NCBI GenBank assembly: GCA_033063855.1
Contig: CP093831.1
Span: forward strand, 4,402,001 to 4,466,000
Reading direction: 5' to 3'
Source of the DNA: Smittia aterrima
Taxonomy: Eukaryota > Arthropoda > Insecta > Diptera > Chironomidae
DNA length: 64,000 bases
Shown here one piece after another: positions 36,201-49,500 of the stretch; position 1 is the first letter of the stretch; each line of letters begins with the position of its first letter. The translations under genes were made by a program, and so were the position numbers. The notes under the pieces were generated by a model, which ran no database searches, was not told the origin of the DNA, and saw only the letters and a program-made list of their open reading frames with translations.

Positions 36201-39200
36201 CGTGTTTCGCTTTTAATTTACGTGCTTTCATTAAGAACTCTTCTTGTAATGAGTGAAGGGTTGACGGCCGGCTTTGATAACCGAACTGAACTCATCTCCC
36301 TCTTCACGCTCTTTCGCCTAAATAAAAAATTGTTTTTCGAACGACGAATTAATTTTTTAATGAGAAAAATCGACATTTCGAAGCAACGTGCAAGGAACGG
36401 TGGTGGCGATTAAGCGATGCACAAGAAATTGCCTTCGAGACATGTTTGTTTTAATCGCGTAATTTCAGATCTTTAAATTGAATCGATTTCTGTCTCATGC
36501 TTGAGAAGATTACAAAAAGTTAATGACTTGTCGCATAAGAATTTATGCTCAACAAATATTTGCGTCGAAGAAATTTTCTAATTAATTGAAATGAAACAAT
36601 TTCTCTCTCGTTCGCTAAAGCTTTCATGTCAAGTCACGCCACATCATCTCAAGTGACTTCAACAGTTTTGTTTTGTTTTCAACGCGCCGCAAAAGATCCG
36701 CAAGTGCCTTCTTAATCTCTTTTTGTGCTTCGTCGCCCATCTCTTCAGCTCAGCTAGTTACGGAGTGCGATCCTAGCGTTAATAGCAACAAAGTAAAATT
36801 AGAAATGATGAGATACGATCTTTGAAAAAGCATTTCTCGCTATACCTCGGCATTTTCATTGTGTGTTTTAGTGCGCTCGGATCTTCGGGAGCCGTTAGCA
36901 CGCAATATCATAACCACTTTAAGAATTCATTAAAAAACATTACCTTTCAGATTATTTATCGTTCTTCGATCGTGATAACTTTGAGTTGCCCGATTTTAAT
37001 TTCCATCGTCTTCTATTCACTCTCAAAGCATTTTCTCATTACGAGCTTCATACTTTGTCGGCGATGGCGTTTGCCTCGTGTGGATAATTTGTTTCACGTT
37101 TCTCACAGAAACTTCTCAATGGAAAGAAAGTAGTCGACGTAATAGCTTGGCGAGCAATTAGGGGAAAAGCCGAAAATTGAGTGCGTAAATTCCCTGATAG
37201 AGTTTGTCGTCTAAATGCTCGCTGCTTAACGATTGAGTGGCTTTAAAGCACTTACTTCAACTACTACAAACAACTCGTTAATATGTAAATTGAGTTGCCG
37301 GGAATGGTTTTCCATTTTCCAAATTTGGTTGAGCGATTTTAATTAAACCACAAAACTCTTTTATCGTGACCTTATAAATTTTTTTTTGAAGAAAAGCAAA
37401 TTGATTCATCACGAAACTAATTAAATGAGATCAAACAATGTCACGTAAATTACAAACTGTGCCCACTCGAGTAATTATTTATGCAAATTAAATCGATACA
37501 ATAATGAACGAGACTTTTTACTGAACTTAACAGCTTTTGAATCGATTCAAATTGCTTTGCCGCTTTATTGGAGAGCTAAGCAAATTGCATTCGATCAATT
37601 GAGAATCGTGAATTGTTTTCAGAAGCTCAACTGATATTTGAATTGAAACTTTAAAGTTTAATCCAATAGCGAAAACTTGATTCCCTTGATCGCGTAGACT
37701 TTAGACTTCTCGACATGAATTTCTTGTTGCCAGGAAAATGTTTTGCATCGATTGCGGGATTAACTTTTAATCATTAGAAGCTGATATAATTAGCAAGACT
37801 CGTTTCTTTCTCTCGCCTTTGGATTACCCGAGAGCTTCTATCGATCTCACTCACGTGTTCAGATTGTTAAAGTTATGATGTATTCATCATCTGAGGCACT
37901 AAATTAAGAATAATTGCATCCCATTATTTGCTATTAAAACCGCTCACAGCTCGGAACGTTTCTCGTTTCCATTCCGACAGTTAATGTAAAAGATCAATTG
38001 GTACAAGAAATATTCGTCAGTCGACAATTGTTGTATGTAGATGACACTAATTGCACATTACTAAGCCGGTTAAGCCAGCAAAATCACGACTGATCAACAA
38101 TGTAAAGAAAAATCATTTCGCGCGATACATTTTATGCTCGATTTGTCCGTCACTTATCGGCTTCCGCAGAAATGGCAAGAACTCTCTGCAACAAATTAAA
38201 GAAACTGCAACGATCTCACTAATTGACACTTTAATTTCACTCGCAGTGATGATCGCTTTATGAGAAACATTCGTAAAATCACCTCGCAGTCGTTTCTTTA
38301 ACGATATTTGCGTGTTGTTTATTTAAACTTTTATAGACTCGAAAAAAAGAAGAGATTTGAGACCGCGGTGGGTCCGATTGATCAAAGCAACGGATATCAG
38401 CAGTAACTTTTATATAAACGTGTCGATTTATTATCTTTATCTGCGGTCAAGCGAAATCGAATCAAAATTCAATAAAAGTTATTGATTTTTCCGATGATTA
38501 AAGTCTCGTGAATAAATTAAAAGTGTCTGTCGAGCTTTCCGAAAATTAATTAGGACGAGACCGCGAGACGAAAGAGGAAGTCATTAAATATTAAATAGAT
38601 TTTTATTTTGAAGCCAGCAGAGAATCGGCTGAAAGATGTTAAAGAAATTATTAAAATTTTGAGGAACGACACATGAGACTAAGCAGAGAAGAAACTCGTC
38701 GAAAAGGAAAAACAAAAATTGGATATGAATTATGAAATGAAATATCGTAAGACGTCGAGCGATCGCGTAAAATGAGTTTTTTTTCTTGTTTTTCGTGAAA
38801 CCCTTTCAAACACATCTAGCGCCGGCTTCTTGCGGTTGAGTCGAGCTGAGAAAGAAATTAAAATTCTCATTCCAGTTCGCGCGGGTCTTTGTTGTTCCGT
38901 TCTTAAGAGTTCTCGAACCTAATCAACATGAATGAATGAAGAAACCTCTCGGAACATAAATTAATGTATGTTAATTTCCTTTCTAGGAACATTCAAGTTT
39001 AAAAGGAACACCGCTGGCCATGCTCGCCGCACAATGCAATAAATTATCGAGCAAGTCTCCGCCACCATTGGCCGACGCTGCTGTCGGAAAAGGCTTTCAC
39101 CCGTGGAAGAAAAGCCCACAACAGTCGTCATCAGGACCACAGTCGCCAGCAGGCATGTCTCCTCAACATAATAATCAAAACGGACACAACTCATCAAATT

Positions 39201-40576
39201 TGTCTTCACAACGAAATATTTCAGGGAGCCCAATGAATAACACAATCGCCCCGACGAGGTAAAGTGACATTTGAATTCATTCAAAAGAGTTTCCGGATTT
39301 TAAAATCTTTTCATTTAATTCACAGCCGCGCAGTCACGTCGTCTTGTCCAACTGGATCCATTCACACGCCTTCCTATGGCAGTGATCTTTATTTTCCTGG
39401 CGCTACAGCCTCTCCAATGACCGATAATCATCATCACATGCATCAAGGTCTTTTAGGAAAAGTCGAAGTTGGCTCAGTTTATTCTCGTCATCCGTACGAT
39501 TGGCCTTTCAATACTGTCACAACGCATAAAACTGATAATATGAATGGAGGTTGGTGGGATATGCATCAAGCAGCGGCAGCAGGAAGTTGGTTGGATATGG
39601 GAACAGGAATGCATGCCACGATGGCGAATTATGGATCCGCTCCAGATTATTCATCGCTATCTCATTCATTATCGAATACAGCACATTTATTAGGCTCAGG
39701 ACAGCATTTGCTTCAAGACACGTACAAGAGCATGCTGCCTTCTCAATCTGTTGGTAGTTTCTCTTTATCTCATGCTCCAACATCGTCACCTCCTGCACAA
39801 GCTCCAATAACAACGACAGCGCCATCGAGACCGAATCGTCGTTATGCTGGCAGAGCAACCTGTGATTGTCCCAATTGTCAAGAAGCTGAACGACTTGGCC
39901 CAGCTGGAGTTCACTTACGCAAGAAGAACATTCACAGTTGTCACATTCCTGGCTGTGGAAAAGTTTATGGGAAGACAAGTCACTTGAAGGCTCATCTTCG
40001 TTGGCACACTGGCGAACGTCCTTTCGTTTGCAACTGGCTCTTCTGTGGTAAACGCTTTACGCGATCAGATGAACTTCAACGTCATCTGAGGACTCACACA
40101 GGCGAAAAAAGGTCGGTATTGAGGTAGAAATGATCTTTACAAACGATGTTAACAAATGTTCTCAATAAATTTCATTCAGCAGATTCGCTTGCCCTGTTTG
40201 TAATAAGCGGTTCATGCGATCGGATCATTTAGCGAAGCACGTAAAGACACACAATGGATCGAATCCGGGAAGTGTCAAAAAAGGATCGTCTGAGTCTTGC
40301 AGTGACTCTGAAGAACAAAACCCGAATGACTTGCACCAAAGTTCCCCTGGAAATAACAACAACAGCGCAGCCGCTCATAATAACAATCCACAAGTTCCTT
40401 CAGGAATGGAGATGAGTGGTGATCATCACATTCAGCATCAACACAATACGATGATCTTGACACCTCATCAGATCAACGCTCCATTGTTGCATCATCATCA
40501 CCAGCTTCATCATCATACGCACAGTCCAGGCTTGGAATATTCAAATCAATTAGACATCAAGCCGGGAATAGTTTGA
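12253..40576 (+). CDS. Sp1: Sp1 (Sp6-9 class C2H2 zinc finger transcription factor)
   Basis: Four coding exons are joined: 12253-12300, 38987-39258, 39326-40111 and 40183-40576, giving 499 aa. Exons 2-4 are well supported. Exon 2 encodes HSSLKGTPLAMLAAQCNKL and GKGFHPWKK, the N-terminal hallmark of the Sp8/Sp9 class. Exon 3 has HPYDWPFN, WWDMH and the Btd box CDCPNC (about 286-291). Fingers 1 and 2 are at about 312-334 and 342-364, and finger 3, completed by exon 4, at about 372-392. The finger helices are KTSHLKAH, RSDELQRH and RSDHLAKH. The C-terminus is His/Asn-rich. The first exon is inferred: the frame of exon 2 opens at its acceptor without an ATG, and 12253 offers ATG plus 16 codons ending in a GTGAGT donor in the required phase 0. 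The exon 3 donor (GTCGGT) is weak, but the spliced frame restores finger 3 exactly. The fly orthologue works in leg growth, with btd as its neighbour. Confidence 0.85.
13452..13553 (-). repeat. tRNA-derived (SINE-like) element, copy 1
   Basis: Read on the minus strand, TGGTCTAATAG (13517-13507) fits the pol III A box and GGGTTCGAATCCC (13471-13459) fits the B box, at tRNA-like spacing. The A box sits inside a possible D-arm closed by GATG and CATC. The anticodon and acceptor stems do not pair, so this is not a working tRNA. A second, diverged copy lies 267 bp downstream. Confidence 0.55.
13719..13821 (-). repeat. tRNA-derived (SINE-like) element, copy 2
   Basis: Minus strand: A-box-like TGGTCTGATTG (13782-13772, one mismatch) and an exact B box GGGTTCGAATCCC (13738-13726), with the same GATG/CATC arm as copy 1. 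Similarity to copy 1 extends past the A box through AATCTGCAT..ATCA on the plus strand (about 13795-13808). Between the boxes the copies have diverged strongly, which points to old insertions or an old local duplication. Confidence 0.55.
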
Positions 40577-43500
40577 AATTTATTTGAGGGCAACTCCGAA
40601 ATGGAAGCAACGACATTACATGGCTCGTACGCATTCATGAGGCCCAGCTACATATAAACTCATCTTCTCATAGCACACACACTCACAGTGATCCAATCAG
40701 TTAGCCAGAAATGTAAAGTAAAAAGTACAAACCGGCCGATGAAGAGAGCAAACAGTTTTTTCAATGAACGAATATTAAATTAATTGTATAAATAAATAAA
40801 TTAATTTCAAGCTTAACTCTTTTTTTTTCGTGGAAGAGAGGAGCGAAAAAAGAGCAGGAAAAAAATTACAATGAAAGCAGAATTATAATGATTGTTAATA
40901 ATTTTATGCTGCAGCCACATGAACGGTTGGAGGAAAACGAAAAATCATTCAGCCTGTAATTGATAGAGCACTTCCTCTGAGCTCCATTATATCCGACTGT
41001 ACTCGCTTTAATTGGAAAAGAAGATAGAGTGTGTGTTTGTTAATATGGATGTTAATCATGATGAGCGGCTTACTTTAGTGTCTCAATTTAAACAGAGAAA
41101 CAAAACCCTAACCTTAACGAGAGTAAAATTAAACAAAAATGAATGTATGAATGTTTCAAAAGATTTGCTTTCGATTTCAATTTTGACATGAATTTTGAAA
41201 GAACGAGTTACGTCATGCGAAGGCGGGAAGGTGGAGCTTTTTACCAATGACAACGTAGCATTCATTTTAATGAAATGACAGCAGTTTGTCCATGTTTGTA
41301 GAAGAGAAAGTTGTCGATCAAATGGCGTAACGATTATTTCCAAAAAAATATTTTCTGATTATTTTAAGTTTAACAACAAAGTGAGATCATGTTGATGATG
41401 AAAGACAGAAACTATCAAAACATATCACAGAAATAAATTTCATAACATAAAGCTCCCAATTATCATTTAGTCTCGAAAAATGTTTAGTTAAAGTTCTAAT
41501 TTAAAATGCAAAAACCTCTATGACGTAATTATCTAACAAGTTTCTATTGTAAGTTTTAAAGTGGAAAATAAAAAGAAAATTTATTGCAAAATTATTCAAT
41601 TAGTTTCAATTCAACGTCGTCAAGTGTCAATTTGTAGTCCAGCAATGTCTCCAACCTCGTTAAATTTAATTCTCTATTTGAGATCTGATGTCACAACATT
41701 TTTATCTTCTACGCAGTTTCCTTGACTCGAAATTTGAGCGGAAAATCTGAATCATTATGTAATCACATTTCCCCTAAACAAACATTAATTTAACAATGTG
41801 ACACATTCGGAAAATTTTCAATTTCATGCGCATACTCGACGTTTGTCGAGCAGATAACTTCAACCCCATTTGATCTTTCGGATATGTTACAAATTTCGTC
41901 TCTGCGCCTCATTATGATTTCTCCCTTTCGGTGGCGGCATCAGCAACAAGAGAAAGAAGATTTTTCAATTTCTAAAACTCAGAAATGAACATTAAATTAT
42001 CCACAGGGGTTTGTTGGAATCTGTTCTTGTATCGCGTGGCTGAAAATGAAAATTCATTGATTTCTTTTTATGTGCTCGGTTGGTTGGTTGGTGGTGTCTT
42101 TGATGACACATCGAGATTTATCACAACATTTCGTCTTCCAAGTTGTCTCTGTTTATTGTTGTAGGAGAATGAAGTTAAACATTAAAAGCATGTGAAGTGC
42201 GTACGAGGGTGATGATGCGAAGGGTCGATAATGAGACAAGCAATGAATTAATTGCAGTTGATATCTTCCTCCCCCTCGAGATATTTTCGCTTACTGCTTG
42301 ACTTCTGTCTCGGAGAACGAGATTTACGAGGATATTTGAGATCGTCGCAGTTTATTTTGTTCGATTTAATGACATTGAAGCTTCTTAATCTCTCTAACCA
42401 GATTATTAAATCAATTTTCTTGAATTTGCATACATTAAACTCTCGAACATATTCTCGGCATTTTCCAAGATTATGTCGTTATGCAAATTTTATTAATGCT
42501 TTCGAATCTTTTTTCCACGTTGATTTAAATAACAATCTAAATAATTTATTATTCTCGAGTTCTTGCTTTCAGAACATCAACGACCCCATTTCAACTTGTC
42601 GTCGTAGTTAAAGAAAATTTATTCTGATAAATTGTTTGTGAATCTCCAATTTCTCTCGTTAATTTTATTGTGAGTTAACTTTATTTAATTACAATCATGG
42701 CCTTCCTTAAATATTTTTCAAACTTTCTTCTTCTTATTGAAAAATGTTGCAGAAAAGTTGCCGAATCCCAAGGCGCAGTTTAAATAAAAATATTCTCCCT
42801 CCTCGAGTAATTTCACGTGAAAGCCACAAAGAATATCAAATTAATTCGATGGAATGTTAACATCATTATATCAGATCAACTCGATTTGATTCTTAATCAA
42901 CCCATAAGAGATCATCAGTGGAGGGTAAATTGCGGGATATCTCTGACAATTGCTCTTAATTTAACAGCATTATGATAATGATTTTTATTTTTATCATTTC
43001 AGAGCCATCAAATCAAATTAATTCTCGTGTCGTTTAAAATCAATTTGAGTTAAAACGAACCCTCGGTTATCATCCCTTGCTGATTTCTTCTCGTTGACGG
43101 TGATTTGTTTCGAAAACAAACAAAATTATTCGATGAAATATCGTCGTGATTTCTTTTGTGACGGCTCAGCAAAATAAAACGACACGAGTTTAGACAAATT
43201 AAACGATTTTTTTTTCAGCGACGACCCTCGTGTCTGGATCTGCATGTGGTCGCCGTTAAAAATCTTTTGTCTTACCGCTGATAGAGCGCGAGATTTTAAT
43301 TCAGTTCCAAAAACAAGTTTCCAAATCAATTAATCCTTTCTTCGATCGCGTTTGTTTTAATTAATATTTTCAGCAAACAAAGTGAGTTTGTCACGAGGAA
43401 TTTTCTGCTTCATCGAACATGATTCAATTAAATTGTTTTAGTTCTCAGGCAACGGCTTTTACTTCCTTTCATCTTTTTTTGTTTCCATCGAGAACATTTT

Positions 43501-46500
43501 CACGGCTAACGACATCTTGATCACATTGTTTGTCTTTTCAGCGGTCACGGTTTGTTTGATTTTTATCAAACAACGTCAACGTTGTGTTTAAAACGGTAAG
43601 CGCTATTAAGTCTTCTGTCATTCTAAATAGAGTTGTTAGAAGATGAACGAGAAGTTTGTTCCTCAACGAGCCATTAAGAGTTTTCCTCTCGACGCAAAAG
43701 CAAACACCAAGCAACGGCTTCGAAGCGAAAATTTATTAAATCCTCCGTGACGACGACTCTCATTCATGAAATAATTGAATTAACCTCTTTAACAAAAAGA
43801 GTTAATTTGAGATCGTGATTTATTGATGTTGAAGGCAGAAGTCTTGAAGAATATTTTTCACGATCTCTAAGCAACGAATCGTGAAATAAACATCACTCAC
43901 CCACCGCAATGGCTCACATATGCTTAATAAAAAATGATAAATGAATTCTCATCTCATTTGAATATTTTTTTCCATCGAGATTTTAACCAGATTTCAAGCG
44001 ACGATGCTCAAACTGTTTATGACAGGAAGACATTAACAAAAATGTCTTTGAGTTTGAAAATTAAAAGCAGTGAAAATTAGCTTTGGTTCCGTTTGTCGTC
44101 AACAGCTCAATTGCGTTTGCAATTTATTGGCTGTCCATTACCATCACATGTCAATGAGGAAAGTTTAAAGTTTTGAAATAACGATTATCGCACACGCATC
44201 AGCACACGCTTAAGGCAAAATTCATAAATAAGCGAAGCTTCAACATTCTTCTCACACTTAATCCCGATTCCCACAAAAAGAAATTTTGTGTTAAATGTTG
44301 GACAAGAGTGGAATTAATGTTATTACGATTTATAAATGGCCGTGCAAACTGTACCGTGAAATTGAAAGTGTTTAGCATGCAAGTTTTTAATAAAATGTCA
44401 TTAGCTGTTTTGTTTAAAAAATAAATTGTTATTAAAATAATTAGATAGCTCTGAAGTCATCCTGGAGCTCAACAGAAAATTATATTAATAAAGAGAACTT
44501 TATGACATTCTTGATTTAGTGAAAACTGTAAATAAAAAAAACTTCGTTATTATGACGTTAAGAGAAAGAGTGAACAACACATTTTGTAAGTGGAACAAAC
44601 CGTATCGGGAAGAAGCAATTTTTAACCGCAAAAGTTCCACCCACAACTTTAATAACTGTTTACAAGACGGAGAACACGACAGAAGTTACCTTCGACTGTG
44701 TATAAAGTCGAAACCACAACACTTTCCCCTCTAAAATTCTGTTCTCGTGAATGTTCTATCAAAGCCTCGAATTATCAAATTATTTCGTTTAATTACCTAT
44801 CATCTCTCGTTACCATCCACCCGCTCCACAACATACTCGAATGGACTGAAATAATTGGTTCGTTAACAACTTGTGTAGTAGATTGTTGGAAATGACTCCA
44901 TTGCTGTAATTAAAGTGAGGCGGCTACAGCTTTCGATCGACAACGGGGAAATAATAAATTCGTAGGAAAAGAAAGAAAATCGGAATGAATTTTAATAAAT
45001 TTATGAATTAAAAAGCAGAAATATTCCATGAGAAGCTCTAATTATCTTATCAGTAGGTTTGTTGTTAAACTCAAAGAACTCGAGCCACGCTTACTTAGTT
45101 TTCTGACTTTCGTGGAATTGAAGAAAATTAAAAAATGTAAATGACCACGAAGTTTAATTGCCTCGCGTGAAACTCAATGAGAAATTTTCTATTCAACAAA
45201 AAGAAAACTTTAAGATCTTGAATCAATTGAAAACGACAATGAACTTCTGTCTCGATTGGCAACCTGCTACCTGAGTTCTCCTGATCTGTCATTTCCAGCC
45301 AATTATTTGAACGAGTTGAATGAGAAGCGAGACAATGAAATTGTGTAATTTGAATCCTTTCGCTCGGGTGTCTGTTGGATCCACTTCCCTTCCGTTTCGA
45401 TTGCTCTCTCCCTTTCTTTCTCTCAGACTCTGACGGAAATGTTTCTGCCTTAAATTTCTTTTTAATTTGGATCGCTTTGCATGTTAACCGCAAGAAGAAC
45501 AGAAGTCGATTGGCGACATGTGCTTGATGCTACAACACAATGAATTGGATTTTAATTCCCAATAATTTTGTCTTTTTTAATTGCGTTTAACTCTTTCGAA
45601 ACCAAGTAAATTGAGGCGACAGTTGCGAGAAGACATTCAACTTCAAACAAGAGTGTATCTCTCTAATCGACGTCGTCAAGTAAACCGAGACTGTGAAAAT
45701 CATTGAAAGATGAATCACTGTGATTTCAATCAAATTAGCTGTCGATGAAGTTCCTCATTAAGCTCATTAAAGCAATCACAGATATCGAATTAGTCGTATC
45801 GGAAATCGGAATGAGACGCGACAGTCGCCGTTGGTTTCCAATGCACCAGCAAAGTGAAGTTATTATGTTTAATTTGCTATCTCGATTCGATGCCGATTGA
45901 TTGGGCTCTCGTAACAGTTCCCGAGATGCTCTGAATGCGAAAACATGTGTCAGGGGAGTTGGCAGAAGCCAATTAGTTTGTCGTGCTTGGCTTTCCGCTC
46001 ATGTGGATCAATTCGAGACGCCTTCCCAGCCCTCCAGCTCTGCCTATGTTTAGATCGCCCGGAGGTAAAACCATTTCATAACTTTCCATTGCCATTGAGG
46101 CGATCTTGAAATAGTCGAGACGAGTGTGAAGGAAGCAGAGCACAATCGATAAAAGAAGGCGTCGGGTGAACCTCCTGGAAACAAACCGTGCATCGAGCTG
46201 CTGCTTTCGTATCGGGAGTAGTGAAATTTCATGGGCGGCAGTTTGACGGATATTTGTAGACTCAATCTGACTGCTTAGGTCTCTCTCTCTCTATCGACAT
46301 AAAAAAAACAGTTACATCTGTTGTGGTCCTTGCAGTTTATTCCCTCGGATGCTTTAATGTTCTTTGACAATGCAATGGAGAGAGAGATTGTTCTTACCTT
46401 TTAAAAGCCCTCGCGTCACCCTTCGAGTTACTCAATGAAAAATTAGACCTTTTGTGTTTAATAATTCAGGGCGTGAATATGGGCGAGACCGAAAAATATT

Positions 46501-49500
46501 TCGCAGCAATAAAACCTTCTGCCACCGATTGCATTCTCACTGGGAATTGCACTTCGATTTCGTTTCCAATTTGTCTATGAGACTAAAGGTTGAATGGTTT
46601 TTGAAAACATAATTTAATTCAATTTATTCTTTAATGGAAGTTTTTTGAATATTCAAAAATATTTACAGAAATATTTTCTATTTTTAAAATTGAAATTTGT
46701 CATCAAAAAACATTTTTCATGAAAATTTATTTCTTCTCGTTTGACTTGAAATTAATTTCTGATAAAAAAAATCGTTCTGTTTACCGAAAACCAGCGAAAG
46801 CGCCACAGTTTGATGGGCGTGTAAGCAGAAGCTGTCTCGGCTGTTAATCATTTTAACATTTTTCCTTCGTGAAATAGAAAACGAGGAAAAAAAGAACTCG
46901 GAACTTCATTTATTCATTTGAATCGTGAACATTGATCATAAAAATTATTGTTGGTCATGAAACGGAAAAGTTTCGGAAGATTTATTGATGTGGCATTCAA
47001 TTGATGATCCCTTAATGCCACAATAAAAGGGAGTTGGTTTCAATTGATATTTCTCGGCTGCATCTCGGCAAATTACATAATTTATCATTCTGTAAGATTT
47101 CTCTGCAGTTTCAATTGCGAAATTCCTTTTTTCATAAAAGAATTGAACTTTTGCGGAATCAGGAAATTGATTTTAAAGTCAATGATTAATGGACCGCTCT
47201 GAGGTCTCACAATGTCCTAAGGAACTCAAATGTTTGTTCTGTTGTTGTGAAGGTGAGAATTGCAATGAGCAAACAAAAATCTTTAGGAAACATTCTTTGA
47301 CTAATTGTCGGTGCTCAGTAATCTGAATGATCCCGAACAAATTGGAGAAGGAGGTTTGATGACTCTTTCATGAAGTTAAGTTTGTGCAAGGTTCTAAACT
47401 TCTGCGTTGTACTGCAAACTTTCTCTTTGAAGTCAAATCTCCGCTGAAACAAAATCAACGAAAATCTTAGCAAGAATGATTCTCGAAATTTAATATTTTT
47501 TATTTCATTTGTACAAGGAGATGAATGAAACTCGGACCATTTAAGAATTTTGTAAACAAAGAGGGAAACTCGCCTGAGAAGTTTTGTTTGAAACGTGTCA
47601 TTGTTTGTCATTTTACAATGCTCGTTACCTTTGCGACTCTTTGTTGCTGGTTTATTGTTCACAGTTCCCCCATTTGCCTCGTCGAAAGAGCCTCTCAAGA
47701 CAATTTGTCACATTTTGATTTCATTCTTAGAAATTCTCCGCTTTTGCTCGTATTTGTGAAACACAAATTGTGATACGCGATAAAAGTTCTTCGTCATTCG
47801 AACGAGGTTAATTGCACTTCTACCTCCCAATTAGCTGCCATGTCGATATTGCTTTCTCTTCGGTGGCAACAATACAAATCGAAATAGGAAACTAAATGAA
47901 TAAAATGCCCGAAATGGTTCTTAATTATAGAGTTGAGTGCTCCGCATAAGGATTTCACCTTTCGTCTATTGTTAGGTCGCTTTAACGAGGTGCATCGACT
48001 GTGATCCAATGAATAATCAATTTCTCTTGCCACCTGAAGCTTAATAGTCGGCGGATCGATAGAGGGTGGATCTGTTAGCTAACTCCCAACTTTATCAATC
48101 GAGGGCTTACCTGGAAGATCTCAGCAGGTGAAAAGTAGCATCGATCGAGACCGGAAACAAGAAAAATGAATTATTGCTTAGGAATTATCGGTTTGACTCT
48201 AATTGTCATTCAAAAGCTTCCCGAAAGAACCCGAAATGAAACATGTTACCAACCCGCTCGCTCTCTATAATTAGGCAATTTCAATGGATCGCTTGTTCAT
48301 TCGCATGAGAATACACAAAACTCAACGAAATTATGTAAATTCGCTCATTTATTTTGATTACTTCACGAAAAAGAGAATTTCTGTTGATTTTTCTTGGAAC
48401 TCGACGCCGCGAAACCAAAACAATTAAAGATCGAGAAATGAAATGGAAAACTTCACGAGTCAGCAACAATGAGCTTCAATTTCGAGTTGAAATTGACATC
48501 ATTTGCAGATAAACTCCGGAGAAATAAAATGCTTTGCGATTATCGATTCAATTCTGACCAATAATTTCTGTAATTGCCATGCAGTTCGAACTTCGCAGCG
48601 CTCCCGAACTGAATTTCGATAAGAAATTTCAATAAAAGCTGCAAACGAAAATGTAATTTCTCTTGCAGATAATTCAACGAGAATTGAAAGCCTTCCGAAG
48701 CTGAAAGGCTTTGGATGATAATTTTCAAGTTTCAATGTTAAAAAATTGACGGACTCAAATGTGTAACGAGACTCCTTTAGCAAAACGTTCGATAAAAAAT
48801 ATATTTCAGCCGGAAATTCGATATAAAATTACAGCTCTAGCGAATGAATGTTGAATCCGATTGAAACGGAAAAAGGGTGGAATCTAATTCGGATTCAAAA
48901 GTAAAATCTTTTATCCTAGAAATTGAAATCAAGGGTAGAGAACACAACCAGTTATTAGCGACAACGGGTGCAAGCCATTCCAACTTGAGATGTGCCATAG
49001 TTTCCTTCTTAATTATAGTTTTCATGAAACTCGGAATCGAACGTTGAAGATGGGATGAACCAGCTTTCATCCCGGGGAGAGTTAACTGAATCACGAGCAG
49101 CGCCAAGTGAGCTAAGAATGTGCCATCGTCGGACGACACAAAGAATGAGAGAAGCACGCGAGTTCTCTCAACAACTAGAACAGTTGGAAATCTCTGCTGG
49201 AGCTTTGGACATTTGCAGGAATGATCAAATTGCGCTCAGCTCTTTTGCGGTGATTCCTGCTGACAAATTACAACTTAATCTGATTCTAATTGATTTAGAA
49301 CAGCGCGAGCAGCAAACAATCGTGTAACTCGATATCCTCAGACTTAAGAACGGAAGCACCACTCGGAAAAATGCGAGAATTGCGTAAGAACAGTTCGTTT
49401 CCATTGGAGAGTTGCATCAAAAGAAGAGAAAAAAAGCAAAAAACGCCCATCCCCTCCCATCCACGCCCATGTTTTTCGGTTGTATCAAACAAAAATTCTG

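Larger units (their letters stand above)
12301..38986 (+). other. Sp1 intron 1 (26.7 kb), presumed regulatory landscape
   Basis: The interval runs from a GTGAGT donor to a TTTCTAG acceptor and holds no open frame I can support as a gene on either strand. The longest, about 80-130 codons, are AT-rich, mostly overlap opposite-strand frames, and lack known domains. TAATTA-type homeodomain core sites are common, as expected of AT-rich DNA. There is a GA-rich run near 15105-15120. Two tRNA-like repeats lie near 13.5 and 13.8 kb. The rest shows nothing specific by eye. Long first introns filled with enhancers are usual for developmental regulators, so a cis-regulatory role is inferred. Confidence 0.55.

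Noticed and set aside
36822..37133. Frame with a signal-peptide-like start (FSLYLGIFIVCFSALGSSG)
   Set aside because: It has no ATG at its start, and the hydrophobic run is of a kind common in AT-rich noncoding DNA; no splice partner was found.
39020..39262. Sp1 starting at the internal ATG 39020
   Set aside because: The conserved class sequence (SLKGTPLA) lies before this ATG in the same open frame, and an acceptor precedes it, so an upstream start exon is more likely. Use of an alternative start is not excluded.
42252..42611. 119-codon plus-strand frame
   Set aside because: Leu/Phe/Asn/Ser-rich composition expected from random AT-rich DNA.
45128..45493. 121-codon minus-strand frame
   Set aside because: Low-complexity basic composition and no family match.
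47315..47698. 127-codon minus-strand frame in the desert
   Set aside because: No conserved motif, and it overlaps a plus-strand frame of similar length.
48837..49327. Overlapping plus- and minus-strand frames of about 100 codons
   Set aside because: Both are open by chance in a less AT-rich stretch; neither shows codon or domain support.
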